A stretch of DNA of 45,664 bases from Teratosphaeria epicoccoides. Lineage: Eukaryota; Ascomycota; Dothideomycetes; Mycosphaerellales; Teratosphaeriaceae. Each line of letters starts with the position of its first letter. Within the stretch, counting starts at the first letter, position 1. The DNA lies in assembly GCA_021401465.1 (NCBI GenBank), contig JADDMT010000185.1:1-45664 (forward strand), given 5' to 3'. This document shows positions 45,158 to 45,664 of the stretch, in pieces. The notes below the pieces were generated by a model. It searched no databases. It was not told the DNA's origin and was given only the letters and a program-made list of their open reading frames with translations. Both the position numbers and the translations under genes were made by a program.

Positions 45158-45664
45158 ATGTCTTCTCTTTCTACATCACTGCCTTGTGTCATTCTAGACA
45201 CTGACGCCCCTTTAACGCAGAAACGCAAACGCCGCGCGAATCGAATCTATCGTTAGGGCCAGGACAGCATGAAGTCCTATACTCGGTGTCAAGAGCTAAA
45301 GCTCGTCTGTCAGGTACACATTTCCTTAGGGAAATGTTCGCAATGTCACTTTAGCAACTGTCGGAGTTACGACGCGAAGGTGACAGAGGTCGAATGGAAG
45401 AAGTTAGGCGATTAGCGGAAAAGACTAATTACCGATCTCGATCGTGCGAAGGTAGTCCTAGCCGAAGCTTCGCAGAAGATGCTAGAGGCGCATGCGAAGG
45501 AGATGCGTCTTCGAAAACAGTTAGACGCAGTCGACCGGGAGGTCGAAGATGGTCGCGCTCTCGAGGAGCGCGAGATCAGGGAGGAGGAGGCCGAGGAACA
45601 AGCTCTTGCGCAGGCCGGGTTTCTTCTTGACCTAGATCCTTCCGCGGGTCTCGCTCTTAGTCCT
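45158..45664 (+). pseudogene. B3 antisense accessory ORF (partial)
   Basis: ATG 45158 (preceded by another in-frame ATG at 45155) opens the same frame as in B1 and B2 and runs to the window end with only two TAG stops. It keeps QKRKRRANRIYR, most of the Cys array (first and last Cys are Tyr) and the coiled coil (AEASQKMLEAHAKEMRLRKQ, EEREIREEEAEEQALAQ). This is the least damaged coiled-coil region of the three copies. The open frame from 45394 is a shadow. Confidence 0.68.

Larger units (their letters stand above)
44589..45664 (-). mobile_element. Element B3, 3' end only (runs off window)
   Basis: It has a 490-bp LTR with TGTCATAAGG/TCATGACA ends, then the complement of the polypurine tract, then the accessory ORF region. 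Orientation is minus like B1. The left duplication would be CGCTC (44584-44588); the right one is not in the window. Confidence 0.9.

Noticed and set aside
1..45664. tRNA or rRNA genes.
   Set aside because: No cloverleaf-like segment with conserved box A/B pairs or rRNA core sequence was noticed on reading; a covariance search was not possible here.

Overview
The window looks like a repeat-dense, gene-poor block from a filamentous ascomycete (Pezizomycotina) genome. It consists almost entirely of nested, decayed transposable elements. The evidence is three chromodomain-bearing Ty3/gypsy retrotransposon families, a Plavaka-like (CACTA/KDZ-related) DNA transposase relic, and a strong RIP-like signature in which CpA became TpA (CAG and TGG codons turned to TAG, CTG to CTA, so CTAG is everywhere). 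I see no host gene, rRNA, tRNA or CRISPR array. No gag-pol reading frame is intact, and the species cannot be named from this sequence.

Layout. Positions 1-1100 hold two foldback units and a 94-bp tandem repeat. A minus-strand Plavaka-like transposase runs from about 12829 down to 10627 and resumes at 2508 down to about 1101. It is split by element A1 (2509-10621, plus strand, 360-bp LTRs, target duplication TTATA). After unassigned decayed DNA (13421-15754) comes B1 (15760-22376, minus strand, 484-bp LTRs, target duplication GCAAG). Next is a Ser/Arg-rich ORF relic (22516-23284), then element C (about 23285-29912, plus strand). A2 (29913-44588, minus strand) is a second copy of A. It is broken by B2 (31179-38196, plus strand, 490-bp LTRs, target duplication TCTCT) and by the partial B3 (44589 to the window end, minus strand). 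A1/A2 and B1/B2 lie in opposite orientations, so the window reads as a large imperfect inverted repeat around C.

Each retroelement family encodes Gag (CCHC knuckle), protease, reverse transcriptase, RNase H, integrase and a C-terminal chromodomain. A uses one fused frame. B and C place pol in the -1 frame, with a canonical slippery heptamer (GGGAAAC in B2, GGGAAAA in C) just before the gag stop.

The most interesting feature is that all three families also carry an antisense reading frame between pol and the 3' LTR, tail-to-tail with pol. In A it is 474 codons, Cys-rich at the N-terminus and Lys/Arg-rich at the C-terminus. Its length is identical in two copies, and a TATAAAAA box lies about 155 bp upstream. 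In B it is 211 codons in two full copies (a third copy is partial). It has a Cys array with the Zn(II)2Cys6 spacing, a basic stretch and a long coiled coil. In C a weaker candidate of about 246 codons has a TATATAAAAAG motif upstream. These look like convergent accessory, possibly regulatory, genes of fungal chromoviruses. Their function is inference, and all copies here are mutated.
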